Positions 43,186 to 52,800 of a stretch of 59,275 nt of DNA are shown piece after piece. Origin of the DNA: Flavobacteriales bacterium (GTDB taxonomy: Bacteria > Bacteroidota > Bacteroidia > Flavobacteriales_D > Crocinitomicaceae); the NCBI GenBank assembly GCA_018883325.1, contig VEQH01000019.1, forward strand, positions 1-59,275. The letters run 5' to 3'. Under the pieces are notes generated by a model. That model searched no databases. It saw only the letters and a list, made by a program, of their open reading frames with translations, and was not told where the DNA came from. A program made the translations under genes and the position numbers. How positions within the stretch are numbered: position 1 is the stretch's first letter; every line of letters begins with the position of its first letter.

Positions 43186-45273
43186 TTAATAGCTCAAAAG
43201 TTCCTTTAAACTTGTTTTCACTTTTTCTGCATTTGGCAAAAGTTCAGCTTCAAGTATTGAATTTAAAGGTATTGCTGGCGTATCAATCGAACCTACAATC
43301 GAAATCGGAGCATCTAAAAACTTAAAATTATCTCTTTGTAATCTTCCGGCTAAACCTAAAGTAAATGAAGCTTCAACCGATTCTTCTGTTACAAAAAGAA
43401 TTTTATTATGTTTTTTACATAACGCATTCATTGCTTCGTGATCTAAGGGATTTAAACTTCGTAAATCTAAAATCTCAACTTGACCTCCAAATGATTTTGC
43501 AGCTTCTAAAGTCCAATAAACACCTCTTCCGTAAGTGATAACACCACATGAATTTCCTTTTTCAACCTCTGAATCATTTGCCTCCAAAACCGTTCTTGCT
43601 TTTCCAATTGGAATAACGTAATCTTCACTTGGTTCAATTGACATTGCGCCTTCAGTTCCTGGAATTTTTGACCAATACAATCCTTTGTGTTCTAAAATCA
43701 CTACTGGATTTGGGTCGTAAAACGCAGCTTTCAACAATCCTTTTAGATCAGCACCAGTTGAGGGATATACTACTTTAATTCCACGAATGTTCGTTAAAAC
43801 GGATTCTACACTTGAAGAATGGTAAGGACCTCCTGAACCATAAGCTCCAATTGGAACACGAATAACACAACTTACTGGCCATTTACCATTTGAAAGGTAA
43901 TAAGAACGAGAAACCTCAGTAAATAATTGATTCAGTCCTGGCCAAATGTAATCTGCGAATTGAACTTCAACAAATGGTTTTAAACCTACAGCCGACATTC
44001 CAACTGTGGAACCAATAATAAATGCTTCTTGAATCGGTGTGTTAAAAACGCGATCATCACCAAAAGTTTGCGCTAAAGTTGCTGCCTCTCTAAAAACACC
44101 TCCTAATCTACCTCCTACATCTTGTCCGTACAATAAAGCTTCTGGGTGTTGATGCATAATTTCTCTTACTGCAAACAAAGCAGAATCAACCATTACAGTT
44201 TTCTTTTTTCCTGCTGGTTCACGTTCGCCCTTTTCCTCTGTGATTGGCGTTGGTGCAAAAATATAATCAGTAACAGAACTTGGGCTTGGATCTTCTGCGT
44301 TAAGTGCTTTGTCATAATCAGCATCTACTAATTTTTGAACTTCTTCCTCAATGTTGATGATTTCAGCCAAACTCACTCCACTCTCTTCCAAATTTGCTTT
44401 GATTTTTGGATAAGGGTCGCGAGTTGCTGCTTCCTCCAAATCATCACGATACCATTCTTTTCTCACACCTGATGTATGGTGACCTAAAAGTGGAACTTTC
44501 GCATGAACGATGAATGGTCTTCTTTCATTTCTTACGATTTCAAAAACATCCTTTATCGTATTAAATGATTCGATGAAATCACTTCCATCAATTGTTCGGA
44601 CCTCAATTCCGTGAAATCCTTTTGCATATTGAGAAATGTCTTGAGCTCTTGTTTCTTTTGCATTTGCTGAAATATCCCAGCCATTATCTTGCACTAAATA
44701 AACAATAGGAAATTGCTTCAAAGCTGCCATTTGGAATGCCTCAGAAACTTCTCCTTCTGTACACGAAGCATCGCCAAGTGAACAAACGACAATTGGAGCT
44801 TCACCAGCTTCTGGTTTTGATAATCCAGTTTTTTCTTTGTATTGAATTCCCATCGCAATTCCTGTAGTAGGAATCGCTTGCATTCCTGTCGCAGAGGATT
44901 GGTGCGGAATTTTAGGCATATTTTCTCTATTCAATGAAGGGTGCGAATAGTAAGTTCTTCCTCCTGAAAATGGATCGTCTTTTTTTGCGAAAACTTGCAA
45001 CATCAATTCGTAAGGTTGCATTCCAATTCCCAACAAAATACTGTCATCGCGATAATAAGGTGAAACCCAATCTTGTGGTTTTAATTGCATTCCAACTGCA
45101 AGCTGAATCGCTTCGTGACCACGGGAAGTTGCATGAACATATTTTGCGGTAATTTCTTTGTTTGCTTCGTATTTTTCTGCCAACGTTTTTGCGGTTGCCA
45201 TTAACTTAAAAGCTTTTATCAACTCACGTTTTTCGACCGAAAGTTGTTTTTGTTCTGTTGCTATTTCAGACAT
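43186..45273 (-). CDS. fused E1 alpha-beta 2-oxoacid dehydrogenase
   Basis: Thiamine-diphosphate E1 of a branched-chain or related 2-oxoacid dehydrogenase complex with alpha and beta subunits in one polypeptide, common in Bacteroidota. 695 residues from ATG 45273 (MSEIATEQKQLSVEKREL); 44 upstream codons of the longer frame overlap the promoter and are excluded. Alpha part: GIGMQPYELMLQVFAKKDDPFSGGRTYYSH and the TPP/Mg motif CSLGDASCTEGEVSEAF to QDNGWDIS. Beta part starts near residue 355 (KKTVMVDSALFAVREIM, LYGQDVGGRLGGVF, FADYIWPGLNQLF). E2 and E3 genes are not in this window. Confidence 0.9.
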   Translation of the reverse strand: MSEIATEQKQLSVEKRELIKAFKLMATAKTLAEKYEANKEITAKYVHATSRGHEAIQLAVGMQLKPQDWVSPYYRDDSILLGIGMQPYELMLQVFAKKDDPFSGGRTYYSHPSLNRENMPKIPHQSSATGMQAIPTTGIAMGIQYKEKTGLSKPEAGEAPIVVCSLGDASCTEGEVSEAFQMAALKQFPIVYLVQDNGWDISANAKETRAQDISQYAKGFHGIEVRTIDGSDFIESFNTIKDVFEIVRNERRPFIVHAKVPLLGHHTSGVRKEWYRDDLEEAATRDPYPKIKANLEESGVSLAEIINIEEEVQKLVDADYDKALNAEDPSPSSVTDYIFAPTPITEEKGEREPAGKKKTVMVDSALFAVREIMHQHPEALLYGQDVGGRLGGVFREAATLAQTFGDDRVFNTPIQEAFIIGSTVGMSAVGLKPFVEVQFADYIWPGLNQLFTEVSRSYYLSNGKWPVSCVIRVPIGAYGSGGPYHSSSVESVLTNIRGIKVVYPSTGADLKGLLKAAFYDPNPVVILEHKGLYWSKIPGTEGAMSIEPSEDYVIPIGKARTVLEANDSEVEKGNSCGVITYGRGVYWTLEAAKSFGGQVEILDLRSLNPLDHEAMNALCKKHNKILFVTEESVEASFTLGLAGRLQRDNFKFLDAPISIVGSIDTPAIPLNSILEAELLPNAEKVKTSLKELLSY

Positions 45274-45291
45274 ATTTTTTAATAAGAGTCC

Positions 45292-45299
45292 CAAATATA
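45292..45299 (-). promoter_or_regulatory. candidate -7 box of the E1 gene
   Basis: On the minus strand TATATTTG matches TAnnTTTG and ends 18 bases before the E1 ATG at 45273. No convincing -33 TTG at the usual distance. Confidence 0.42.
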
Positions 45300-45350
45300 C
45301 AAAACTCGTATGACTTTTCGGTTGAAATATTATATGTATGGATATACTTG

Positions 45351-45358
45351 TATTTTTG
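45351..45358 (+). promoter_or_regulatory. candidate -7 box of miaE
   Basis: TATTTTTG matches the Bacteroidota -7 consensus and ends 16 bases before the miaE ATG. A TTG at 45322-45324 is 26 bases away, longer than usual. Together with the box at 45292-45299 it makes this 101-base gap a divergent promoter region. Confidence 0.45.
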
Positions 45359-45374
45359 CGGAAAATTTTGAAAG

Positions 45375-45965
45375 ATGCTGGGATTAAAAATGGCAACAGA
45401 CCCAAGATGGGTAAATATTGTTGAACGAAATTTGGAGGAAATATTGGTGGATCACGCTTTTTGTGAACAGAAAGCCGCGAGCAATGCTATTTCAATGATT
45501 GTTCAATACCCACATTATTCTGATTTAGTGCAAGCTATGACGGCTATTTGTCAAGAAGAAATGGAACATTTTAATTTAGTGCACCAAAAATTATTGGATC
45601 GTGGATTGACATTGGGTTTTGAACGCAAAGATCCGTATGTGAATGATTTATCTGTTTTCTTAAGACAAAGTAAAACGAATAGTTCTAAAAAAGGACTTTT
45701 TGTAAATCAAATGCTTTTTGCAGCAATGATTGAAGCAAGAAGTTGTGAGCGTTTTAAAATACTTTCGGAAGAATTAGAAGATGAAGATTTACGTGGTTTT
45801 TACAGAAGTTTGATGGAAAGTGAAGCGCGTCATTATACGACTTTTCTTCATTTTGCACGTAAATATGGAGAAGGAATAAATGTTGATGAACGCTGGAAAG
45901 CGTTTTTAGAATTTGAGGCTAGTTTGATGGAAAAATATGGAAAAAAAGAAACCATGCACGGTTAG
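45375..45965 (+). CDS. miaE: tRNA-(ms2io6A37) hydroxylase MiaE
   Basis: Diiron mono-oxygenase that hydroxylates the isopentenyl side chain of ms2i6A at position 37 of tRNAs reading U-starting codons. 196 residues, usual length. Ferritin-like four-helix bundle with the iron ligand pairs in QEEMEHFNLVH and SEARHYTTF, preceded by HAFCEQKAASNA and IEARSCERFKIL. It is divergent from the E1 gene. The start at 45375 gives the common MLGLKMATDPRWV beginning. Confidence 0.92.
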   Translation: MLGLKMATDPRWVNIVERNLEEILVDHAFCEQKAASNAISMIVQYPHYSDLVQAMTAICQEEMEHFNLVHQKLLDRGLTLGFERKDPYVNDLSVFLRQSKTNSSKKGLFVNQMLFAAMIEARSCERFKILSEELEDEDLRGFYRSLMESEARHYTTFLHFARKYGEGINVDERWKAFLEFEASLMEKYGKKETMHG

Positions 45966-45985
45966 TTTCCTTTCCATGCATGGTT
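45949..45985 (-). terminator. terminator-like hairpin at the 3-prime end of miaE
   Basis: AACCATGCA (45950-45958) and TGCATGGTT (45977-45985) form a perfect 9-bp stem with an 18-base loop. Read on the minus strand it is followed by TCTTTTTTTCC, so it fits as terminator of the minus-strand barrel gene, although it lies partly inside miaE. It may also stop miaE transcription. Confidence 0.45.
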
Positions 45986-46011
45986 CTCAACTACTAATCA
46001 AACGTATATTC

Positions 46012-46938
46012 CTAAAAATGTAATAATACTCCAGCTGAAACAGGTGCGTAATCCGGACCTTTGCCTTTCTCAAATACTTGAGTAAGACCATAATTTACAT
46101 AAAGGCTAATATTCCCGTAACCTACAATTGCAGTTGCATGCGCTTCAAAAGGATTGAAGTTATGATTGGATTTCACTTTGTCTTTATTTGTTTTTCCGTC
46201 CTCTTCCCATTTTGTTTTTAAACTAGAACCTATTCTAATTCCACCAACAACTCCTGCAGAAATATGCCATGCTTTATCGTTGTCTTTATTTGTTGTGATT
46301 TCAAGCAATAAAGGAATTTGTAAATAAGTTGAGCGCAACACATTTTTCTTGTAATCAACGGTTAAGTTTTCTACTCCATAAGTTGAATCAGCGCTAACCA
46401 TTACATCAACATTGTTTTTCAAAGCGTAGCGATTCCATTGCAAACCTAAACCTGTTGTAATTCCAACATATTCTCTAAAAATTGGAAAGCGTTTTTCAAC
46501 TAAATTGAAGTTAAAACCGATACTTCTTGCGTGATCTAACTCTAAAAATCCTGCTGCGTCACCTGTTGCGATTTTGCCATCTGCATTTAAAAAACCATTT
46601 GTGTTGATTCCAAATCCAGCCCAGTGAGCTTCTCCTTTTCCATCCTCTTTTTCATCTTCATCTTCGATTTCAACGACATCTTCACCATCTTCAATAATCA
46701 CTCTTTCATCGATGATTACTTTCTTCTCACCGTTTTTACCCTCTTCTTTTTTTTCAACGATTACGATATTTTTCTTTCCTAATTTGATTCGGGTTGTATC
46801 ACCACCATTGTCAATTGTAACTGTTTGGGTTAAGGTATCAATTGTAACTGTTCCTTCTTTTTGTTCAGTTGGTTCATTAACTTGAGCTGTTAAACTGATA
46901 CAACTCATTGTTGCGATTGTAAGTAAAATTGTTTTCAT
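46012..46938 (-). CDS. outer-membrane beta-barrel protein, likely ECF-regulated
   Basis: 308 residues with a signal peptide (TILLTIATMSCISLTAQ). A periplasmic or surface linker rich in lysine then acidic residues (VIIEDGEDVVEIEDEDEKED, about 75-100) leads into a porin-family beta-barrel starting at HWAGFGINTNGFLN and ending in aromatic-containing ...SAGVLLHF, suitable for BAM insertion. It lies downstream of the anti-sigma gene on the same strand but has its own copy of the candidate ECF promoter (46956-46985). It is therefore probably the main target of the adjacent sigma factor. Substrate or function unknown. Confidence 0.82.
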   Translation of the reverse strand: MKTILLTIATMSCISLTAQVNEPTEQKEGTVTIDTLTQTVTIDNGGDTTRIKLGKKNIVIVEKKEEGKNGEKKVIIDERVIIEDGEDVVEIEDEDEKEDGKGEAHWAGFGINTNGFLNADGKIATGDAAGFLELDHARSIGFNFNLVEKRFPIFREYVGITTGLGLQWNRYALKNNVDVMVSADSTYGVENLTVDYKKNVLRSTYLQIPLLLEITTNKDNDKAWHISAGVVGGIRIGSSLKTKWEEDGKTNKDKVKSNHNFNPFEAHATAIVGYGNISLYVNYGLTQVFEKGKGPDYAPVSAGVLLHF

Positions 46939-46955
46939 TTTTTCTCTGTTTTGCT

Positions 46956-46985
46956 GTAGGACGACCTCGTCTTTTAAATGTTACA
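46956..46985 (-). promoter_or_regulatory. candidate ECF promoter of the beta-barrel gene
   Basis: Minus strand: TGTAACA (46985-46979), 14-base spacer, TCGTCCTAC (46964-46956), then 17 bases to the ATG at 46938. The same two elements with the same spacing occur before the sigma gene. The -35 TGTAAC and -10 CGTC pattern is typical of ECF sigma promoters. Confidence 0.75.
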
Positions 46986-46989
46986 GCGA

Positions 46990-48042
46990 TTAATTATTTT
47001 TTTTTCTTTCTATTGAAAACTTACCTATTTTCAAGTAAAATCCTTTATTGGCTCTTGATTTTTTTCTTTTAAAATCAAACGAAATACCTGTTGCTGTTGA
47101 TACTTTTTGTGAGAAGGAAGCGTATTTTTCGTCGTCGTTTGGATTTGGTTTTCCATAAAGCGCTTTATTGACTTTTTTTGCCAAATAAGATTTTACGGTT
47201 AATGTTTCTGCTTTTATTTCCGTAAAAATTACAGGTGGATTTGTTGTTTCATTCTGCAAGGCAAGTGCATTATCTTCAATGTTATTCTCTGAATTATTAG
47301 CTGATATATTCAACTCTTGCGCAAATAAAATCGTTTCAGTGGAAGGTACCGAATTAATTATTCTTGGCAAAGAATCAGTAGTAATAAATTTAGATTTTAT
47401 TGCCGATTTATACTCGCTAGCAAACTGAATAAGCTCTGGTTTTTCCTCAATCGAATTTGGTGTAATTTCTTTTTCTTTATTAATCTTTTCAGTTTTTGCT
47501 GACTTTTTCTCTTCCTCCACTTTAGGACTTGTTCTAAAAAATAAATAACCTGCAAATAATAATACACTCGCTGCAGCGGCGTAAGATAACGCACGTTTGA
47601 AATTGAAAAGCGGTGTAATTACTCCAACTTTTCGCAATTCATCTTTATTTTGAAAAATTAAAGAATTATCAACTGGAATAATTGTTTTGGAATATGCTTT
47701 AAACTGCTCTTCAAAATTTTTATCTGCCTGAAGTGCACGGTTAAAATGAATTTCTTCCGCTTCGGTTAATTCATTTTCAATTTTTGCAACGATGAAAAGT
47801 TCTGTTACATTGTCTTGTATGGAATCAAAAACAACTGGTTTAATTGCTGTTGATTTTTTTAGGCTTTCTTTGTTTGAGAATTCAATTGAGAAATCAACTG
47901 GAAGTGCTTGCACGTCAAAATCGTCTTTATACTCTGGATGCAAATCCACAAAATCCATCAAGGCCTTGATTTCAAATTGACTTAAATTTCCTTCTTGAAA
48001 ATCAAGTAAATAGGCTTCAATATTTTCTTTCGTTATCATCAT
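46990..48042 (-). CDS. membrane anti-sigma factor-like protein
   Basis: 350 residues. The N-terminal cytosolic part (ITKENIEAYLLDFQEGNLSQFEIKALMDFVDLHPEYKDD) resembles the helical start of Bacteroidota anti-sigma proteins, followed by a second such segment near residue 90 (AKIENELTEAEEIHFNRALQ). One transmembrane helix (about 150-168, ALSYAAAASVLLFAGYLFF) precedes a low-complexity, lysine/glutamate-rich periplasmic part. The C-terminus is basic (DFKRKKSRANKGFYLKIGKF). Its start overlaps the sigma gene stop by 4 bases (ATGA), the usual coupling of sigma and anti-sigma. It is not a classical zinc anti-sigma (no HxxxCxxC). Role inferred from position and topology. Confidence 0.72.
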   Translation of the reverse strand: MMITKENIEAYLLDFQEGNLSQFEIKALMDFVDLHPEYKDDFDVQALPVDFSIEFSNKESLKKSTAIKPVVFDSIQDNVTELFIVAKIENELTEAEEIHFNRALQADKNFEEQFKAYSKTIIPVDNSLIFQNKDELRKVGVITPLFNFKRALSYAAAASVLLFAGYLFFRTSPKVEEEKKSAKTEKINKEKEITPNSIEEKPELIQFASEYKSAIKSKFITTDSLPRIINSVPSTETILFAQELNISANNSENNIEDNALALQNETTNPPVIFTEIKAETLTVKSYLAKKVNKALYGKPNPNDDEKYASFSQKVSTATGISFDFKRKKSRANKGFYLKIGKFSIERKKNN

Positions 48043-48518
48043 ATTACTGCCTCAATTGTACCAATATATTCTTTTAAAAACTTTCTTGCTCTGAAAATAT
48101 AAACTTTCACTTGTTGCTCACTCAATCCTGTTATTTCTCCAATTTCTTGGTAGGAATATCCTTCGTAATCTCTTAGTAGAACAACGTTTCGTTGAATTTC
48201 AGACATTTCATTTAACCCTTTATTCAGAATTTCGTGTAAGTCAATTGCTTTCAATTCAGAAATTGGGTTGCGGTCAACTTGCTCAGCGTAAACGCGTGTA
48301 CGTTGCTCTTTTCGCGAATGATCAACAATTGCGTGATAAACTGTTGTAAATAAATAAGATTTTGCATTATCAACCGTTTCAAGCTTAATCCATAGTTTTT
48401 CAAATGCGTCTTGCACAAAATCGTGTGCCAAATCGCTATCGTTAATACTTTTCAAAGCAAAACGATATAAACCATCAGCGAACTGATCTACAGCTTGATT
48501 ATATTCTTGAATATTCAT
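48039..48518 (-). CDS. ECF-type RNA polymerase sigma factor
   Basis: 159 residues with sigma-70 region 2 (FADGLYRFALKSINDSDLAHDFVQDAFEKLWIKLETV, then AKSYLFTTVYHAIVDHSRKE) and region 4 (LNEMSEIQRNVVLLRDYEGYSYQEIGEITGLSEQQVKVYIFRARKFLKEYI). No region 3, hence ECF class. The anti-sigma-like gene overlaps it by 4 bases. A candidate promoter with the same TGTAACA/TCGTCCTAC elements as in front of the barrel gene lies 12 bases upstream, which implies autoregulation. Signal and regulon beyond this window unknown. Confidence 0.93.
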   Translation of the reverse strand: MNIQEYNQAVDQFADGLYRFALKSINDSDLAHDFVQDAFEKLWIKLETVDNAKSYLFTTVYHAIVDHSRKEQRTRVYAEQVDRNPISELKAIDLHEILNKGLNEMSEIQRNVVLLRDYEGYSYQEIGEITGLSEQQVKVYIFRARKFLKEYIGTIEAVI

Positions 48519-48529
48519 CCTAGTTGCTC

Positions 48530-48559
48530 GTAGGACGACTTCGATTTGGAAATGTTACA
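48530..48559 (-). promoter_or_regulatory. candidate autoregulated ECF promoter of the sigma operon
   Basis: Minus strand: TGTAACA (48559-48553), 14-base spacer, TCGTCCTAC (48538-48530), 11 bases to the ATG at 48518. Element sequence and spacing are identical to the site at 46956-46985, while the spacers differ (TTTCCAAATCGAAG against TTTAAAAGACGAGG), so this is not a simple recent duplication. Confidence 0.75.
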
Positions 48560-48571
48560 GAGAAATCAAAA

Positions 48572-49855
48572 TTATTTTTGTTTTTCTTCATATTTCTTTT
48601 TGTACTTATTATAAAGGTCTGTCTGAAAGTTAGTTACGGATTCAAATTTCCCATTAACTAAAATTAAACTCACTTTATTTGTACGCATATCTAATGCTGG
48701 TCCTTCCGAGACAAAAAGCGTTGCAGATTTGCCAACTTGAATGGAACCAAACAATTTATCTATCCCAAGAATTTCACAACTACTCAAGGAAATTGCGCGT
48801 AAAGCTTCTTCTTCCGTTAATCCGTAAGCCATTGCTGTTCCTGCCAAAAAAGGAATATTTCGTGCATTCATCGTTTCCATGTCGCCTGTGTTTTGAAGGC
48901 AAAATTTAATTCCTTGCTGTTGCAGTAAATAAGGCAATTTATAGGGTAAATCAACTGCATCTTCGTCCATTTCAGGCAAACTATGAACACGCGTAAGCAT
49001 CACAGGAATGTTCGCATCTTTGAATCTTTTTCCAATTAAATGCGCATCATAGCCTCCAACAATTACTGGATATTTAATACCGAATTCCTTGACAAAATCC
49101 ATTACATCCAATAATTGTTGAATGTCATCAGCATGAATAAAAACCCTTTTTTCTCCAATGAAACATGATTTCATTGCTTCCAATCGCAAATCAAATTTTA
49201 CATCTTTTGACTTTGTGTAGGCAAGCGCCAATTTGAAAAATGACTTAATCTTTTGCTTTTGATCTTCGTAGTTTTCATTTCGCTTTTTTGGAGCAGGTTC
49301 AGCCCACCAACCACCACCTTCTGTGCTTGAAGGCCAATTCAAATGAATGCCATCATCTTTTAAAATCGTTGCATCTTCCCAATTCCAGCCGCTCAAGAAC
49401 ATAACTGATGAAGTTCCAGAAATAATTCCGCCTCTTGGGGTTGCTTGTGTAATTAAAACACCATTTGTTTTAACGGTTGAAATCACCTTAGATTCAGCAT
49501 TGTAAGCGATTTGCGTTCGAACATGTGGATTAAATTCACCAATGTCATCAAAATCACGTGTCGCACGAACAGCATCAATTTCTGTTAATCCCAAAGTCGA
49601 ATTTGGAGCAACAAAACCAGGGTAAATATGTTGACCGTTTAAATTTACAATTGTGTCCCATTCTTGTTTATTGATAGTTGTTGCCAAGGAATTTTTGACA
49701 GAAACAATTTTTCCATCAACAATTCCAACTAATGCAGACTCCATTGTTTCACCGTTTCCAACGTGTAAAAATCCGTTTGTTAAAAGAATGCGTTTTGGTT
49801 GAGCCCAAGTCAAAAATGATGACCCAACAAATAGTATGATTGCTAAAATTTTCAT
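48572..49855 (-). CDS. secreted amidohydrolase-family protein with degenerate active site
   Basis: 427 residues with a signal peptide (ILAIILFVGSSFLTWAQ). Amidohydrolase fold with the N-terminal beta-sandwich strands (LLTNGFLHVGNGETMESALVGIVDGKIVSV) and the C-terminal LFGSIQVGKSATLFVSEG. The metal-binding HxH after strand 1 is replaced (YPGFVAPNSTLGLTEI) and other ligands are not evident, so independent catalysis is doubtful. It follows the 1017-residue amidohydrolase by 1 base and probably forms a complex or heteromer with it, as seen for paired imidazolonepropionase-like genes in Bacteroidota. This pairing function is inferred. Confidence 0.8.
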   Translation of the reverse strand: MKILAIILFVGSSFLTWAQPKRILLTNGFLHVGNGETMESALVGIVDGKIVSVKNSLATTINKQEWDTIVNLNGQHIYPGFVAPNSTLGLTEIDAVRATRDFDDIGEFNPHVRTQIAYNAESKVISTVKTNGVLITQATPRGGIISGTSSVMFLSGWNWEDATILKDDGIHLNWPSSTEGGGWWAEPAPKKRNENYEDQKQKIKSFFKLALAYTKSKDVKFDLRLEAMKSCFIGEKRVFIHADDIQQLLDVMDFVKEFGIKYPVIVGGYDAHLIGKRFKDANIPVMLTRVHSLPEMDEDAVDLPYKLPYLLQQQGIKFCLQNTGDMETMNARNIPFLAGTAMAYGLTEEEALRAISLSSCEILGIDKLFGSIQVGKSATLFVSEGPALDMRTNKVSLILVNGKFESVTNFQTDLYNKYKKKYEEKQK

Positions 49856-49856
49856 C

Positions 49857-52800
49857 TTAATGTAAGTTTTCTTCTTCTGTTCCTTCTTCTCCTAATGTAT
49901 CACAATGGTAATGTTTTCTTCCTTTTTTAACAAAAGGTTTTGACGGCTCCCCTTTTTCGTTTGATTCAAGCATTTTATTGATAATTCTTGCTCTTTCAGA
50001 TGTATTTCTTTCCTCTAAAGTTTTCGCTTGCGCACTTTCGTATAAAATTTTTCCATCAATCATGGTGACTTCAACTTTAGCTTTTATACTCAACGGATTG
50101 TCCGACCATAGCACAATATCTGCATCTTTTCCTTGCTTGACACTTCCCATTCTGTCGTCCAAGTGTAATAATTTCGCTGGGTTCAAAGTGACCATTTTCC
50201 AAGCTTCTTCCTCCGACATTCCACCATATTTGACACTTTTTGCAGCTTCTTGATTTAATCTTCTTCCCATTTCAGCATCGTCTGAATTTATTGCCACAAC
50301 AATTCCTTGATCAGCCATCATTTTTGCGTTATATGGTATCGCATCGTTCACTTCAAATTTATAAGCCCACCAATCTGCAAAAGTTGAACCTCCTACTCCA
50401 TGCGCTTTCATTTTATCTGCAACTTTGTATCCTTCTAAAATATGCGTGAATGTATTAATCTTAAAATCCATTGAATCAGCAACGTGCATCAGCATATTGA
50501 TTTCAGATTGCACGTAAGAATGACAGGTAATAAAACACTTGCTTTCTAAAATATTTACTAAAACATCAAGCTCTAAATCTTTTCTTGGGCTTCCTTCTTG
50601 TTTTTTCGGGTTTTTCAAATAAGTATCCCATTCTTGCTTGTAAGCTTTCGCACGTGTGAATCCATCGTAAAAAACTTGCTCTACCCCCATTCTAGTTTGA
50701 GGAAAACGAACGGTATTGTAATCACCCCAATTTGCTTGTTTAACATTTTCTCCAAGAGCACATTTGATAAACACTGGTGCATTTGGAATCAACATTTCCT
50801 CAGGTGTATGTCCCCATTTTAGTTTAATAAGCGCAGATTGACCACCAATTGGATTTGCTGAGCCATGTAATAATTGAGCTGCTGTAACTCCTCCAGCTAA
50901 TTGTCTGTAAATATTAATATCGTCAGCGGTAACAACATTTGAAATATTTACTTCTGCAGAAATAGCTTGTCCTCCTTCATTTACTCCTTTTGAAATGGCA
51001 ATGTGTGAATGTTCGTCGATAATACCTGAAGTTAAATGTTTTCCTTTGGCATCAATTATTACTGCTTTTGTTGGTGTTGGCGCTGAATTTGTTCCAACGT
51101 ATTTAATTTTTCCATTTTCTGTAATAACAGTTGCATCTTTTAAAATTCCATCTTTTTCATTGGTCCAAACAGTCGCATTTTTAAAAACTACTGTCCTAAC
51201 TTCGGGGATAGAATCGTAACCAAAAGCTAAGTTTGGAAACCAATTTTTTGCATTAAAGCTGGAATCAATTTTTATCAATGTTGCTTCTTTTTTCTCCTCT
51301 GATTTCGTATTTTTTATTCCCGACCAAAGAATCCATTTTCCGTTAGGTAAAGTTCCGTCACCTTCAAAAACACTTCCGTTGTTGCTAATTTTTGCATGTA
51401 AGTTTATACTTCCTTTGTAATTATCATCATCGCAATTGAATTGTAAATTGATATCGTTTTGAATAAGTGTTACTGCAACTTTTACATTTACTGTATCTTT
51501 TTTGGATGGATTATCCGTTTTCGTTTTTAGCAATTGGATTTTTCCTTGAGGCTTTTCATTTGACTCCGAAAGTTCTAATTGATAATTTTTTCCTTCAATA
51601 TTCAAATTGTAGGTTCCGTTTATTGCAACTTGAGGCAATGATTTAATTACTTGCTGCGTTCCTTGATTCCAAGATTCTAACAATGTTGCTTCGGTTAAAA
51701 ATGGGTCGCTTGAAAAAACAGTGAAACTTGCTAATTTTCCTTTGTCTAAGGTTCCGATTAAAGCATCTGCTCCGATTAATTTGGCTGGATTCACCGTCAA
51801 GGCTGTCAAAGCATCACTTACTTTTAGACCTCTTGAAATTGCCTTTTGAAGATTTTTCCAGAATTGTTCAGGTGATTTTAATCCATTAGTTGATAAGCAA
51901 ATACTAACACCTTGAGCGTTCAACAAATAAGGATTAGAAGGTGCTAATTCCCAATGTTTTAAATCACTGAGTGGAATTTGTCTTGAAAGATATGGGTCTT
52001 TAACATCGTAAGCTTCAGGGAAATTTAGTGGGAGAATAACTGTTGCTTTTTCATCTTTTAATTGTTTTGCAATCACGTATTCATTTCCCGAGCCGACAAA
52101 ATAATAAGATTGATTAAACTCCTTTGCGATTTTCAGAGCGCGCAAAATCTCCCATTTGTCGTCTGTTTTAAAGAAAACGGGCAATTTCTGATTTTCTCTC
52201 CATTTTTCTAGTGAAAGTGATTGTTCTGCATTTTTATTTTCAGAATAATATTTCAAATCATACAAAGCCTGGCGCAAAAGAGCAATTGATCCCATTTGAG
52301 AAGAAGGATACGTTTGACCAGAAGTTCCTTTTGAAAAAGAATAAAATTGAGCTGAATTGGAAGCAATTAATTGCTTTCTTGTGTTCGTATTTCCCAAGCC
52401 AACAAGAGCACCTGTACCTCTAACAATTCCATCTTGAACGTGTGTGACAGCAAAACCAAATCCCATTTTTGAGAAATTTTCTGCCGTTTTCGCGTCCACA
52501 TCAAAAAGTACGGAAGCTTCCACTTCAGGACGTATGGCTTCATTCCAATAATAGGCGCCTTTTTTTGAAGTTTCTATTTGCGGTCTTTGTGAATAATTCC
52601 GTTCGCCAGGCGCTGGCAATCCAACATTAGAATACAATTCAACGAAAGCAGGAACGATTGTTTTTCCTTTAAAATCGTATTCCAAAGTTCCTAACGGAAT
52701 ACTTACTTTTTGTCCAACTTCCACAATTTTACCGTCGGAAATCAGCACTATCGCATTCTCTATTTTAGTGGTTGGATTGACGTAAACTGAAACGTTTCTC

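Noticed and set aside
45274..45405. 44-codon N-terminal extension of the fused E1
   Set aside because: It covers the divergent promoter region and the start of miaE and would precede the natural MSEIATEQ start.
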